Origin: Paenibacillus sp. Soil787
GTDB taxonomy: Bacteria > Bacillota > Bacilli > Paenibacillales > NBRC-103111
Length of the DNA stretch: 64,000 nt
Direction: 5' to 3'
Assembly: GCF_001429545.1 (NCBI RefSeq)
Contig: NZ_LMSP01000034.1
Location: 92,831 to 156,830 of the forward strand
Each line of letters opens with the position of its first letter. Position 1 is the first letter of the stretch. The notes under the pieces are model-generated. The model made no database searches. It was not told the DNA's origin and saw nothing but the letters and a program-made list of their open reading frames with translations. Below are positions 10,006-19,110 of the stretch, piece by piece. A program made the translations under genes and the position numbers.

Positions 10006-10029
10006 AAAAAAAGACCCCCTATGGAGTCT
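10006..10029 (-). terminator. rho-independent terminator after the response-regulator gene
   Basis: On the minus strand AGACTCC-ATA-GGGGGTCT is followed by eight T residues. It separates the two-component genes from the importer/lyase genes and so allows the regulators a basal level while the structural genes are induced. Confidence 0.85.
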
Positions 10030-10039
10030 CATTTTCGAG

Positions 10040-11704
10040 CTATCTTGTTTTTCCCGTTGAGAATTCTTTGGGACTAATACCCGTTACCTTTTTGAACATT
10101 CGGCTGAAATGCTCGGTGCTTCCGTAACCAACCGCTTCAGCGATCTCGTAAATTTTAAGCATGCCTTCCGTCAGCAATAATTTGGATCGCTCAATCCGGT
10201 ATTGATTCAAATATTCCGAGTAATTCACACCCAGTTCCTTCTGAACCAGTCTGCCTAAGTAAGCGCTGGTTATACCGAGCTGCTCTGCAGCAGATTGTAA
10301 AGTGATCTGATCTTTGAAATGTTCTTGTACGTACTTGATTAGTTGCCTTACCTGACTGTTCCCGGTTTCCATTTCCTTTGCGATTCTTTCCAGAATTTCT
10401 TTCAGCCGGCGATTCAATTCAGGTATGGCTTCTTGATCGTAAATATATTCGTTAAAACTTTGAATCAGATCATCACATGCATTTCTCATCCCATACTTTT
10501 CAACGAAATCCGTAAGAACAAAGGTGTATTTCTCATAAAGTCTGAGTATCTCGCGAAAGTTCTCCGGAGTCACATGATCAGGATGTACAATTAAAGATTC
10601 GAGTGTTTTCAATAACAGCCCAGGCTGGAACGCAGACAATGCATTGCGCAAAAGATCCACTCTTTCATAACTATTAAAGGGAGCAGCAGCATTTGTCCTT
10701 ACCCCGGTTTTTTGAATATCCTCCTCAAAAAACAACTTGCCTTTTCCCTGAGTAAATCGGAATTGACATGCCTCTATCGCTTGTGCATATAACTTCGGAA
10801 TTGTGTCTGCTCCCGGTTTCTCCATAGCGAATCCGCCCGAGATTCGAAGGCGGAAGTAATGTTCGAGTGAGGACGAAAGTCTTGAAAACAGCTGAACCCA
10901 ACTTGATCGTTCCGGGTCACTCTTTCCATTCACTATGGTAAGCAGAATAACGAACGTTCCGGATCCGTTGTAGAAAAGGTCTGCTTCCCCTTCAGTATTC
11001 TCCAATATTTCTTCTATCACATTCGAAGCCGCAAAAGCTAACAGCTGTTCATCTCCATTCCATCTTAGTTCAAGCAGTTTATGAAAATTATCTGACGCCA
11101 CGTATAATATGGCATGGCAACCTCGGTCATAACGAATATTTAAATAGTCCTTCCTCTGTGCCAGAAACTGCTCTTCCGTAACATAACCAATACAGAATCC
11201 GCGAAGAAGCTGCTCTCTGATGTGTCTCCGATTGCGGAACAGCTCATTGTCCGCATCCTTCAAGCGGTTCAAATCCGACTCCGAAAAACCTTCCAGCTTC
11301 ACAAGCTGCTCCAGTTCCTTGCGCTCTGTTTCTAACTGCCTCGTTAGAGCGTTCAACAAGGTTATAAAGGATTTTGGATCCAGTTCCGTCTTTAAAATGT
11401 ATTCCGAAGCACCCAATCGCAGGGCTTCCCGAACCAGTTCAAAATCATTATAAGAACTCAGCACCACTACTTTGGCATCACAACCAATCTTCCTTACTTG
11501 TCGAATGAGTTCGAGACCATCCATGAAGGGCATTTTGATATCGGTCACGAGAAGATCTGCACCGTTACTTTTTACCGCCTCCAGTGCTTGCACCCCATCA
11601 AAAACTTGTGCCGTAACCACATAACCATATTGTTCCCACGGAATAAGCTGATATACTGCCTTCACCACCATCCGATTATCGTCCGCTATAATGACTTTTT
11701 TCAA
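10040..11704 (-). CDS. AraC-type two-component response regulator (YesN-like)
   Basis: A 554-residue regulator. Residues 1-120 are a receiver domain with Asp8/Asp9, the phosphorylation site Asp55 (TDIKMP) and the conserved Lys in YILKTE. A long middle region follows, and the last ~100 residues form two helix-turn-helix units of the AraC family (ending GSTEHFSRMFKKVTGISPKEF). The TTG at 11704, preceded by AAGGAAGG, is the likely start. The gene overlaps the kinase gene by 29 bases, so the two are translationally coupled. It probably activates the importer and lyase genes in response to extracellular oligosaccharide. Confidence 0.92.
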   Translation of the reverse strand: MKKVIIADDNRMVVKAVYQLIPWEQYGYVVTAQVFDGVQALEAVKSNGADLLVTDIKMPFMDGLELIRQVRKIGCDAKVVVLSSYNDFELVREALRLGASEYILKTELDPKSFITLLNALTRQLETERKELEQLVKLEGFSESDLNRLKDADNELFRNRRHIREQLLRGFCIGYVTEEQFLAQRKDYLNIRYDRGCHAILYVASDNFHKLLELRWNGDEQLLAFAASNVIEEILENTEGEADLFYNGSGTFVILLTIVNGKSDPERSSWVQLFSRLSSSLEHYFRLRISGGFAMEKPGADTIPKLYAQAIEACQFRFTQGKGKLFFEEDIQKTGVRTNAAAPFNSYERVDLLRNALSAFQPGLLLKTLESLIVHPDHVTPENFREILRLYEKYTFVLTDFVEKYGMRNACDDLIQSFNEYIYDQEAIPELNRRLKEILERIAKEMETGNSQVRQLIKYVQEHFKDQITLQSAAEQLGITSAYLGRLVQKELGVNYSEYLNQYRIERSKLLLTEGMLKIYEIAEAVGYGSTEHFSRMFKKVTGISPKEFSTGKTR

Positions 11705-13481
11705 GGGATGACCTTCCTTCCTTATCTAAGTAGGGCAATCTAACCAAAGCCTCTGTCCCCTTACCTGGGACACTGAGTAACGTTACCCCATACTGGGGGC
11801 CGAAATACAATTTCAAGCGTTGGTCGACGTTCCGGACACCGATTTTGTTTAAACGGTCTGGCAGTCGATCCTCCCCTGACATAATTTCCTCAATCATATC
11901 TTTACTCATTCCTACTCCGTTGTCACAAACTGATATAAGCAAATCTTCCCCCACCTTCCTTACCTTTATGGACAAGATAGGATCTGCTGGGGCCGAATTT
12001 AAACCGTGAAAAAGCGCATTTTCTACAAGCGGCTGCAAGAGTAGATTCGGCATATACACATCCATTACCTCTTCATTTATCTCGACCTCAAATCCCATCT
12101 CGCCCATATATTGCATCTTATGAATCCGAATGTAATCTTTGATATTGGCTAATTCCGATCTAACGCGAATCAGCTGTCCTGAGCTTCCAAGGGTCCTCTG
12201 AAACAACCTGGCCAACACATGCAGCACCTCGGCTACCTCACTGGCTCCTTGTGTAAGGGCATATAATCGAATAGAGCCAATTGTATTATTCACAAAATGA
12301 GGATTGATTTGGTACTGAAGCATATGCAGTTCGATCTCCCCTCTCCGTTTCTCCTCATCGATAAGCTGTGCAACGGATTCCTTCAACCGAACGGCCATAT
12401 AATTAAAAGAATTTGCCAGAATATTAAATTCATAATCAAAGTTTGGCTCGATCTGAATATCAAATTTCCCATTCTGTATCTGCCTCATCGCCTCTACTAG
12501 CTTTCGTACTGGTCTTGAGAGCTTTCGTGAGATAAACCAAGATAAGAATAGTAAAATAAGAAACAGTAGGACGCTGAGAATCACAGTCGAATTGGCAATA
12601 AGCTGAATTTTTCCTATAAATGCCTCCTGGGGAATGATCTGAATGACCTGCATATCCCATTGAGGAAGACGGTAATACCCAATCATCACCTGTTTCCCAT
12701 TCATTACAGAGGGGTAGCTTCCATTCAGTGTATTTTCAGGTAATTCCGTTACTCCCTCAATATTAAGACGACTTCCAATTCTCTCACTATCCGTATGGGA
12801 AAGAATTTGTCCTCTTAGGTCACTAATCATAACGGTATCCTTTCCTTGTTCATTTCCATTTCGAAAAATATCCGAAAAAAACTTTTCTGGAACAAATAAG
12901 AATACGCCTGCTTCTTCATTATGAATATCCATATCCATATTATTGTAAAGTCTTCGTCCGAATACAAAGTAGTTTTCCTTTACTCCAGAATCCTTATTGA
13001 TCATCTGCATCGCTTGCACCTGAACACTGCCTTTGTGTGCCATCACGGTTTCGTACATATTTGTATTACCAAGATCCTGCAGATAATTGCTTTGAACTCC
13101 CCTAAAGCTGTATACCAACTGTTTATTTTTATAAAATGCGACCGCTGCGACAGAATCTTCGCGTAGAAATAGACCGTTCATGATGATGTCGAATTTTCGG
13201 TAAACATCCCAGGTCTGAACCGTTGTCCGGTTAAAATCGTTATTGAATAAATACGCATTGAGTTCAGTCGAGGAGACCATAAAATCCATATATTTTAGGT
13301 ACGTCCGTTGTTGAAAATCAAGGTTCTTGCCTATTTGTTCGAGGGTTGTCTGCATCGCTTGTGCGGAAATCTGCTTCGCGGCGTTAACAGAAATGCGATA
13401 AGCGTACGTCCCCATTGTAATTACCGGCAGTAAAGACACTAATATAAACATAATCAACAATTTGGATTGAACCGTTTTCAA
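11676..13481 (-). CDS. YesM-type sensor histidine kinase
   Basis: A 601-residue membrane kinase: an N-terminal membrane segment, an extracellular sensing region (~30-290), a second membrane segment near 300, a HAMP linker, a His-kinase domain with the phospho-acceptor His in QYQINPHFVNNT, and an ATPase domain (PLVENALFHG, DNGVGM, GIRNVDQRL-like GVRNVDQRL). The start is TTG at 13481, about ten bases after GGGAGGA. This class senses extracytoplasmic sugars, often through a binding protein. The partner is the regulator at 10040-11704. Confidence 0.92.
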   Translation of the reverse strand: MKTVQSKLLIMFILVSLLPVITMGTYAYRISVNAAKQISAQAMQTTLEQIGKNLDFQQRTYLKYMDFMVSSTELNAYLFNNDFNRTTVQTWDVYRKFDIIMNGLFLREDSVAAVAFYKNKQLVYSFRGVQSNYLQDLGNTNMYETVMAHKGSVQVQAMQMINKDSGVKENYFVFGRRLYNNMDMDIHNEEAGVFLFVPEKFFSDIFRNGNEQGKDTVMISDLRGQILSHTDSERIGSRLNIEGVTELPENTLNGSYPSVMNGKQVMIGYYRLPQWDMQVIQIIPQEAFIGKIQLIANSTVILSVLLFLILLFLSWFISRKLSRPVRKLVEAMRQIQNGKFDIQIEPNFDYEFNILANSFNYMAVRLKESVAQLIDEEKRRGEIELHMLQYQINPHFVNNTIGSIRLYALTQGASEVAEVLHVLARLFQRTLGSSGQLIRVRSELANIKDYIRIHKMQYMGEMGFEVEINEEVMDVYMPNLLLQPLVENALFHGLNSAPADPILSIKVRKVGEDLLISVCDNGVGMSKDMIEEIMSGEDRLPDRLNKIGVRNVDQRLKLYFGPQYGVTLLSVPGKGTEALVRLPYLDKEGRSSLEKSHYSGR

Positions 13482-13883
13482 AACGCAGCTGTCCTCCCAT
13501 CATAGGCACCATGATAAGGTTATCATTGTTGCCATACATGCTATTTGGTGAATTGTTTCCCCAAACACCATTCTATCAAGGATTTGAACCTTTTTGTTAA
13601 AAAGTTGAGATGATTGACGCTCTGTTTCGTTCTAATTTATTTTCATCACAAAATGAGTTTGTTGAGTTTTAGCAATTCCGAAAAAGGGAAAGATGGTAAG
13701 AAGACCACAATTAAGGATGCTGCTCCATGTCGGAAACCCTCATATCAAAGACGATCTTGTACGTTACTTTATTGCTGTTAGTTATTCAGATATTGACAGA
13801 ATGTCAATCATTTCTTCCAAAATATGATTTTACATTTATTGCTTGAGCAAGCAAGTTACTAGTACTATTTCTCTGAGCATCAT
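13482..13883. other. 402-base intergenic region upstream of the kinase gene
   Basis: It should hold the minus-strand promoter of the kinase/regulator pair, though I see no convincing -35/-10 pair. A plus-strand ORF of 44 codons (13693-13827) starts after AAGGGA and encodes a peptide containing NPHIKDDLVRYFIAVSYSD. I do not recognise it; it may be a gene remnant. Nothing else is evident. Confidence 0.4.
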
Positions 13884-14369
13884 TTACTTAAATAACAAAA
13901 GAAGCCCTGAGCTGCATTTTATGCATTGATCTAGGCTTCTTTTGTTTATATTATTATTCAACGTTCGCGCAATAGCAACACGCTGCTGCTGTCCGCCGGA
14001 TAACTCCGATGGAAAATGCCTCTTGCGATCCAGCAAGTCCACCGCTTCCAGTGCATGTAAAACAAGCGGCTCTCTTTCCTTTTTGCTCAGTCCCCGATAA
14101 ATCAAAGACAACTCCATATTCTCATAGGCACTTAATCTCGGCAGCAAGTTAAAGCTTTGAAAAACACCATCCAGGTCATAGATACCTTTATCAACAACAT
14201 CCAAAAACCCAATGATGTTCATCAGTGTGGATTTGCCGGAACCTGAAGGCCCCATGATGGCCACGAACTCTCCATGATCAATATCTATCGAGACATCATC
14301 TAATGCTTTAATCGTTTCCTCGCCCATTATATAATACTTACTGGCATTCTCGATATGGATTAAAGTCAT
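13884..14369 (-). pseudogene. degenerate MacB/LolD-type ABC ATPase (copy A)
   Basis: The frame begins like a MacB-type ATPase ([13 protein letters not shown]), carries Walker [10 protein letters not shown], then jumps from YDLDG straight to [10 protein letters not shown]. The ~25-30 residues that normally separate the Walker A strand from the Q-loop are missing. The signature [14 protein letters not shown] is present, but the sequence is then replaced by 23 unrelated residues read through a terminator hairpin, so Walker B, the D-loop and H-loop are gone. It cannot be an active ATPase. It shares this internal deletion with the copy at 24897-25354. Confidence 0.85.
13893..13947 (-). terminator. 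long hairpin in the tail of the broken ATPase
   Basis: AACAAAAGAAGCC pairs with GGCTTCTTTTGTT across a 27-base loop. It lies inside the last codons of the broken ATPase frame, which suggests that a deletion joined the middle of the ATPase gene to a downstream terminator. Confidence 0.6.
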
Positions 14370-14423
14370 TCATTTCGCCTCCATTACTTGAACCCAAATA
14401 AATGAAGTATCGATTCATAACCC

Positions 14424-14948
14424 TTACCTTTTTGCCTTATAAAACTCATGATACAGCTTCATCAGCGCCCGCTTCTCAATCCTCGACACATAGGAGCGAC
14501 TGATCCCGAGCTCCTTCGCAATCTCCCGTTGCGTGCGTTCTTCCCCGCCAAGCTCCAGACCAAACCGGCCAACGACGACTTCCTTCTCGCGATCATCCAA
14601 GATTTCCAAGTTCCGATAGATTTTGCTCTTCTCTATCTTGAGCTGCACCTTATCCACGACGTCATCGGCTTCCGTGCCGAGGATGTCGATCAAAGTAATT
14701 TCATTCCCCTCTTTGTCCGTTCCAATGGGATCATGCAAGGATACATCTTTGCGCGTTTTCTTCAACGAGCGAAGATGCATAAGTATTTCATTCTCAATGC
14801 AGCGAGCCGCAAACGTCGCGAGCTTGGTCCCTTTGTTCGGCGAAAACGATTCGATCGCTTTAATCAATCCAATCGTCCCAATCGAGATCAAATCCTCGAG
14901 ATCTTCTCCTGTATTATCGATTTTTTTGAGGTTGTGAACACAAAGCAA
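14424..14948 (-). pseudogene. sigK: 5'-truncated sigma-K gene (copy A)
   Basis: From residue 11 to 174 the protein is identical, residue for residue, to residues ~70-233 of the intact sigma-K at 25413-26114. It holds regions 2.2-2.4 ([26 protein letters not shown]) and region 4 ([20 protein letters not shown]). The pro-sequence, region 1.2 and most of region 2.1 are missing: HNL is joined directly to KKIDNT, dropping the RLVAHIV segment. The frame could only begin at a TTG (14948) without a ribosome site; a stop lies ~12 bases upstream. The DNA differs from the intact copy at many third codon positions. Probably a pseudogene, though a shortened sigma-like protein is not excluded. Confidence 0.8.
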
Positions 14949-15074
14949 CGTAAATGTTCCCTAATGATTTCCTTATTCAGTGGAACTTTATGTTTTCTTG
15001 GAGCCTTTATTTTTATTTTGAGGGTAAGATTGGATGCAATGGTGTCAGTGTTTATAGAGGAAGCCGAATGAAAC

Positions 15075-15124
15075 AAACACCCTATCTCAAAAATCGTATC
15101 ACGCGATTTTCAGATAAGGTGTTT
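15075..15124. repeat. 50-base imperfect inverted repeat
   Basis: AAACACCcTATCTcAAAAATCG and CGATTTTcAGATAaGGTGTTT face each other around an ~8-base centre. It is downstream of the beta-galactosidase stop and upstream of the broken sigK, so it may act as a terminator for the galactosidase operon; it has no clear U-run. Confidence 0.6.
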
Positions 15125-15191
15125 AGATGTCAGGGCAATTTTACCCCAGATACAATGTAAAGGGATGTGTGGCACCGCATCCATTGAACAC

Positions 15192-17267
15192 CTATTGTGC
15201 AACCTCAGTCTTTTTTTTTATCAGTATCTTCACTCCGTAAGGGGGGAGCTGAACCGATTGATTCAGCATTTCGCCACTCAGCAATTCCTTTGTCTCCTGA
15301 TTGAGCCCAATCTCCTCCGAGTTATTCCCGTAATTCAATAGGAATATATAATCCGTATATTCCGAAGAACGGATGCCGAGTTCGACCTGGGCCGGAAGCA
15401 CCAACCATTGCTCAACGAGTGATTTCAAACCAAGATAACGAATAAGCTCTTCGACGACCGGTTCACTAAAGGCCGCACCGTAATACCAGGCTTCACCTAA
15501 ACCGACATTGCGTTTTGTCAAGGCAGGCTTGCCTTCATAATATTCTGATGCGTATACCGCAACGATCTCGACGTCCGGATCCTCCACCTTTAAAATATCG
15601 TTAAACGCCTCCGTCCTCAATACCGTCGCCTCGGACGAATCTGTCCATTTCAGACGAGCCGCAGGAACCGTTCCTTTGATTAGGGTGAAGTCTTCGACTG
15701 TAATCCCGCATAAGCCTGCTGCCGGACCTGGTAAAGGACTCATCAGACAGTGTCCGTGCTTATTTTTATAGCCCGTGCGCGCACCGAAAATGATCTTTCC
15801 GCCCTGCTCAGCAAACCCGGTCAGAAGTTCCGCCGTCTCCTTAGTCATGATTGCCGGGTGCGGATAAATCAACGTTTGATAAACTAGCAATTCCTCCACT
15901 GTTGAATCGCTGCGCAAATAGAGAACATCCACCGGAATATGCAGATGTTGTAGCTGCTTGAACCATCCGCGCTCACTCATCCCAGTTAAAGGTCCGTGCC
16001 ACTTATCAAGCTCGCCGTCCCACAGATTGTCATAGTCGCGTAAGATAGCGACTTCGGCTTGATATTTCGTTCCGGCAATCGCTTCACCAATGGCGGCAAG
16101 TTCTTGGCCAACCTGTCCCGCTTCTTGGATTCTCCGATTCGGCCTATTATGGTAATCATTAATACCATGCCAATAAATTTCTGTTCCGACGGTTGCGGTA
16201 CGCCAGCGAAAATAAAGCAGCATGTCCGCGCCGTGCAGAATCGACTGATAAGTCCATAAGCGCATCTGCCCCGGTCGGGGGGAAGCCATCTCGATGCGAT
16301 TGACCCAGCCACCCGGACCCGACTGCTGTTCCATTACACAGAAATTCGGTGATACGGAACGGGAGCTGCTCAGATTCAGGCTCCATGCCCGGTCCAGCAA
16401 AGGATTCTCCTCGGTGCCCGGAAAAATTGTTGAAAATTGCGGATAAGAATCATAGGAGAAAAAGTCCAGCATTTGATCGGTCAGCTCATGGCTGTCCAGA
16501 TGTCCGAACATGCCATTTGTTGTAATCCAATGATCCGGCGCTTCTTCACGAATAATGTCCGCTTGAAGCTTGGCGAAGGAAATCGTATTATCCGAAATAA
16601 ATCTCTTTTCATCCAGAGCCTGATGCGGATTCGGGCTTTCGGATACCGTCGGACGCGTCAGATGCACCTGTTCCCATGCCGAATAGGTCTGATTCCAGAA
16701 AACGGCACCCCAGGCCTTATTCAACTGGGTTAAACTGCCGTATTTGGCCTTCAACCATTCTCGGAAAGCTTGGTGATCCGCTTCGGCGTAGAACACATTT
16801 ATCTCACAGTTTAATTCATTATCAATCTGCCAGCCGACGACGGCCGGATGATCTTTGTAATGCTCAGCCATTTTCCGTGTAATACGGGCGCAAAGCTCCC
16901 TGTACTTCGGACTGCTGTAGTTATAATGACGCCGTGCGCCGTGCGTATATATGATTCCCTCTTGGGATACGTTAAGCACTTCCGGGTAACGCTGTGTAAG
17001 CCAAGCAGGCGGTGTTGCTGTAGGTGTTCCCATGATGACCTGCAAATCGTACTTGTTCGCCAAATCCAATACCCGATCAAAGAAATCAAATCGGAACACG
17101 TCTTCCTCCGGCTCAAAAATGGACCACGCAAACTCGCCGACGCGAATGACAGACATATGCAATTCACGCATTCTGCGGAAATCATCTTCCCAAATCGATT
17201 CCGGCCAATGCTCCGGATAATAACAAACGCCTAACTGCATTTGCTCAAGCTGTATTGATTTGCTCAT
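15192..17267 (-). CDS. GH42 beta-galactosidase
   Basis: A 691-residue cytoplasmic retaining glycosidase, the usual length for family 42. The N terminus GVCYYPEHWP is typical. The TIM barrel (~1-390) carries the acid/base Glu in WQIDNELNCE (~151) and the nucleophile Glu in CVMEQQSGPGGW (~314). A trimerisation domain (~395-600) and a small C-terminal beta domain follow. The ATG at 17267 follows AGGAGGAG. It has no signal peptide, so it should hydrolyse galactosides (plant galactan fragments or lactose-like disaccharides) brought in by the importer encoded just upstream, and it is the last gene of that operon. Confidence 0.95.
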   Translation of the reverse strand: MSKSIQLEQMQLGVCYYPEHWPESIWEDDFRRMRELHMSVIRVGEFAWSIFEPEEDVFRFDFFDRVLDLANKYDLQVIMGTPTATPPAWLTQRYPEVLNVSQEGIIYTHGARRHYNYSSPKYRELCARITRKMAEHYKDHPAVVGWQIDNELNCEINVFYAEADHQAFREWLKAKYGSLTQLNKAWGAVFWNQTYSAWEQVHLTRPTVSESPNPHQALDEKRFISDNTISFAKLQADIIREEAPDHWITTNGMFGHLDSHELTDQMLDFFSYDSYPQFSTIFPGTEENPLLDRAWSLNLSSSRSVSPNFCVMEQQSGPGGWVNRIEMASPRPGQMRLWTYQSILHGADMLLYFRWRTATVGTEIYWHGINDYHNRPNRRIQEAGQVGQELAAIGEAIAGTKYQAEVAILRDYDNLWDGELDKWHGPLTGMSERGWFKQLQHLHIPVDVLYLRSDSTVEELLVYQTLIYPHPAIMTKETAELLTGFAEQGGKIIFGARTGYKNKHGHCLMSPLPGPAAGLCGITVEDFTLIKGTVPAARLKWTDSSEATVLRTEAFNDILKVEDPDVEIVAVYASEYYEGKPALTKRNVGLGEAWYYGAAFSEPVVEELIRYLGLKSLVEQWLVLPAQVELGIRSSEYTDYIFLLNYGNNSEEIGLNQETKELLSGEMLNQSVQLPPYGVKILIKKKTEVAQ

Positions 17268-17295
17268 AACGTGCTGCTCCTCCTGACATGTAGAA

Positions 17296-18114
17296 TTAGC
17301 CTTTAACCGAACCGGCAGTTAAACCGCGGATGAAGCTTTTGGAGCCGACGGCAAAGAGAATCAGCACCGGAAGCGTACCGAGGGTCAGACCCAATATTTG
17401 TGCAGCCAAATCGGTGCGATAAGCGGTTCCAAGTGAATTAATGCCGAGTGGTATCGTGAACAATTCCGGTTTGTTAATCATAATGAGCGGCAGCAAATAG
17501 TTGTTCCACGACCACAGAAACACGAGCAGGGACAGGGTTGTGATCGCCGGAAAAATAAATGCAAGCACTATCCGGAAAAATACCCCGATATCAGAGCAGC
17601 CGTCCATCCGGGCGCTTTCGAGCACTTCGGTCGGGACTGCGCCCCGTATAAACTGCGTCATCCAAAAGACGCCGAAAGCATTCGCCATCCATGGCAAAAT
17701 CAGCGGAAGCAGCGTTCCGGAGAGGCCAAGACTTCGCATTTCGATAACAAAGGCGACAAGGCCGAGCTGACCTGGAATCATCATTGTCAGCAGGACGCCG
17801 GCGAATATTTTTCGCTTGTATTTAAACTCATGCTTGGCAAAAGCAAAGCCGGCGAAGGCGCTAACAAAAACCGATAACAGTGTGCTGGCGATCGAGACAA
17901 TCAAGCTGTTTAAGTACACGAGATCAAATCGGCTGTCCGCTACAGTCTTCAAATTTTCAAGTAAATAATTGCCTGGAATCAGGACGATTTTCTGAAATAG
18001 ATCTTCATTCTGATAGGTACCCATGATCGTCATGATATAAAACGGCAGAAGAGCAATTAAAGAAATAATAGCAATAGCGGTTGTGGCGGCCGTTGTTCGC
18101 AAGTAATTGCTCAT
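17296..18114 (-). CDS. ABC sugar permease, MalG/AraQ type
   Basis: A 272-residue permease half. The ATG at 18114 is preceded by AAAGGGGGGAG, and it overlaps the upstream permease's stop in an ATGA, so the two are coupled. The EAA motif reads ESARMDGCSDIGVFF, and the C terminus is KSFIRGLTAGSVKG. With 18111-19025 it forms the membrane channel of a CUT1 importer that supplies the GH42 enzyme. Confidence 0.92.
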   Translation of the reverse strand: MSNYLRTTAATTAIAIISLIALLPFYIMTIMGTYQNEDLFQKIVLIPGNYLLENLKTVADSRFDLVYLNSLIVSIASTLLSVFVSAFAGFAFAKHEFKYKRKIFAGVLLTMMIPGQLGLVAFVIEMRSLGLSGTLLPLILPWMANAFGVFWMTQFIRGAVPTEVLESARMDGCSDIGVFFRIVLAFIFPAITTLSLLVFLWSWNNYLLPLIMINKPELFTIPLGINSLGTAYRTDLAAQILGLTLGTLPVLILFAVGSKSFIRGLTAGSVKG

Positions 18115-19025
18115 GATTGCTCCCCCCTTTGAAATCTGGCGCCGATAAATGAAAAGACAGCAATAATCAAACAGAGTCCATATGCGATTGCTGCTCCTAG
18201 TCCGTATCGGGTTGTACTGCCGTAAGCGGTATCGTACATATTCCAAACGGTCGTCAGACAGCAACGGTCCGGGCCTCCGATCACGGCTGTGCTGGAACCC
18301 ATACCAGCCCCGCCGAGCAGAAGCATCGGTTCCTCCAATAATTGAAATCCACCGATGATGCCGGTAATGACAATAAATATCGTTATTGGTTTGAGAAGAG
18401 GAAGCGTAATCGACCAGAAGGTTTGAAGAAAGGTAGCTCCGTCCACCTCAGCGGCTTCATTCAAATCCTTCGGAATGTTCGCAAGCCCGGCCAAGAAAAA
18501 AATCATGGTGTAGCCGAAGCCTTTCCAAGACATCATCAGCACGATGACCATGCGGGCGTAAAATGGATCGCCGAGCCAGTAAATACCTTCGTCAATTAAA
18601 CCAAGTTGAAGAAGCAATTTATTCACAAATCCGGCTTGCCAGTCGAATAGCAGATTGAACATCAAGCCTACCGCAACCGGCGTGACAATGTACGGCAAAA
18701 AATTGACCAATTGAAAGAAGCCCTTCCACTTGACCCATCGGCTGTACAGCAGCGTAGCTATGCCTAAGCCGAAAATAATTTGCAGCGGCAGTGTCAAGAC
18801 GACAAACAGCATCGTATTGCCGACCGACTTAAAGAAGTAGGAATCAGGATTAAACAGAAACTTATAGTTTTCCAGGCCGACGAACGTTTTGCCACTGATT
18901 CCGTCCCAGCTCGTCAAGCTAATATAAAGCGAGAATAGAATCGGAATGAATCCGAATGCAATATATAAGATCAGGTAAGGTGATAGAAAAAAATAGGGCA
19001 CCCACCTTCTTTTTACGCTATTCAT
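18111..19025 (-). CDS. ABC sugar permease, MalF/UgpA type
   Basis: A 304-residue permease half with about six membrane segments and the EAA loop NEAAEVDGATFLQTF. I choose the ATG at 19025 (after GGGGGTG) over a longer frame. The N terminus YFFLSPYLILYIAFGFIP is typical of the family. It lies between the binding-protein gene and the second permease. Confidence 0.92.
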   Translation of the reverse strand: MNSVKRRWVPYFFLSPYLILYIAFGFIPILFSLYISLTSWDGISGKTFVGLENYKFLFNPDSYFFKSVGNTMLFVVLTLPLQIIFGLGIATLLYSRWVKWKGFFQLVNFLPYIVTPVAVGLMFNLLFDWQAGFVNKLLLQLGLIDEGIYWLGDPFYARMVIVLMMSWKGFGYTMIFFLAGLANIPKDLNEAAEVDGATFLQTFWSITLPLLKPITIFIVITGIIGGFQLLEEPMLLLGGAGMGSSTAVIGGPDRCCLTTVWNMYDTAYGSTTRYGLGAAIAYGLCLIIAVFSFIGARFQRGEQS

Positions 19026-19110
19026 CACGCACACCCCCAGTTTAGAGTTGCTTGTTAATCGAAGAACGGCCATTGAAGCCAGCCGCTCTTCGATCTTTTC
19101 TCTTCAGTTG

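Noticed and set aside
14448-15071. Plus-strand frame of 207 codons opposite the truncated sigK
   Set aside because: A matching shadow frame occurs opposite the intact sigK (25392-25874), as expected from codon structure rather than from a gene.
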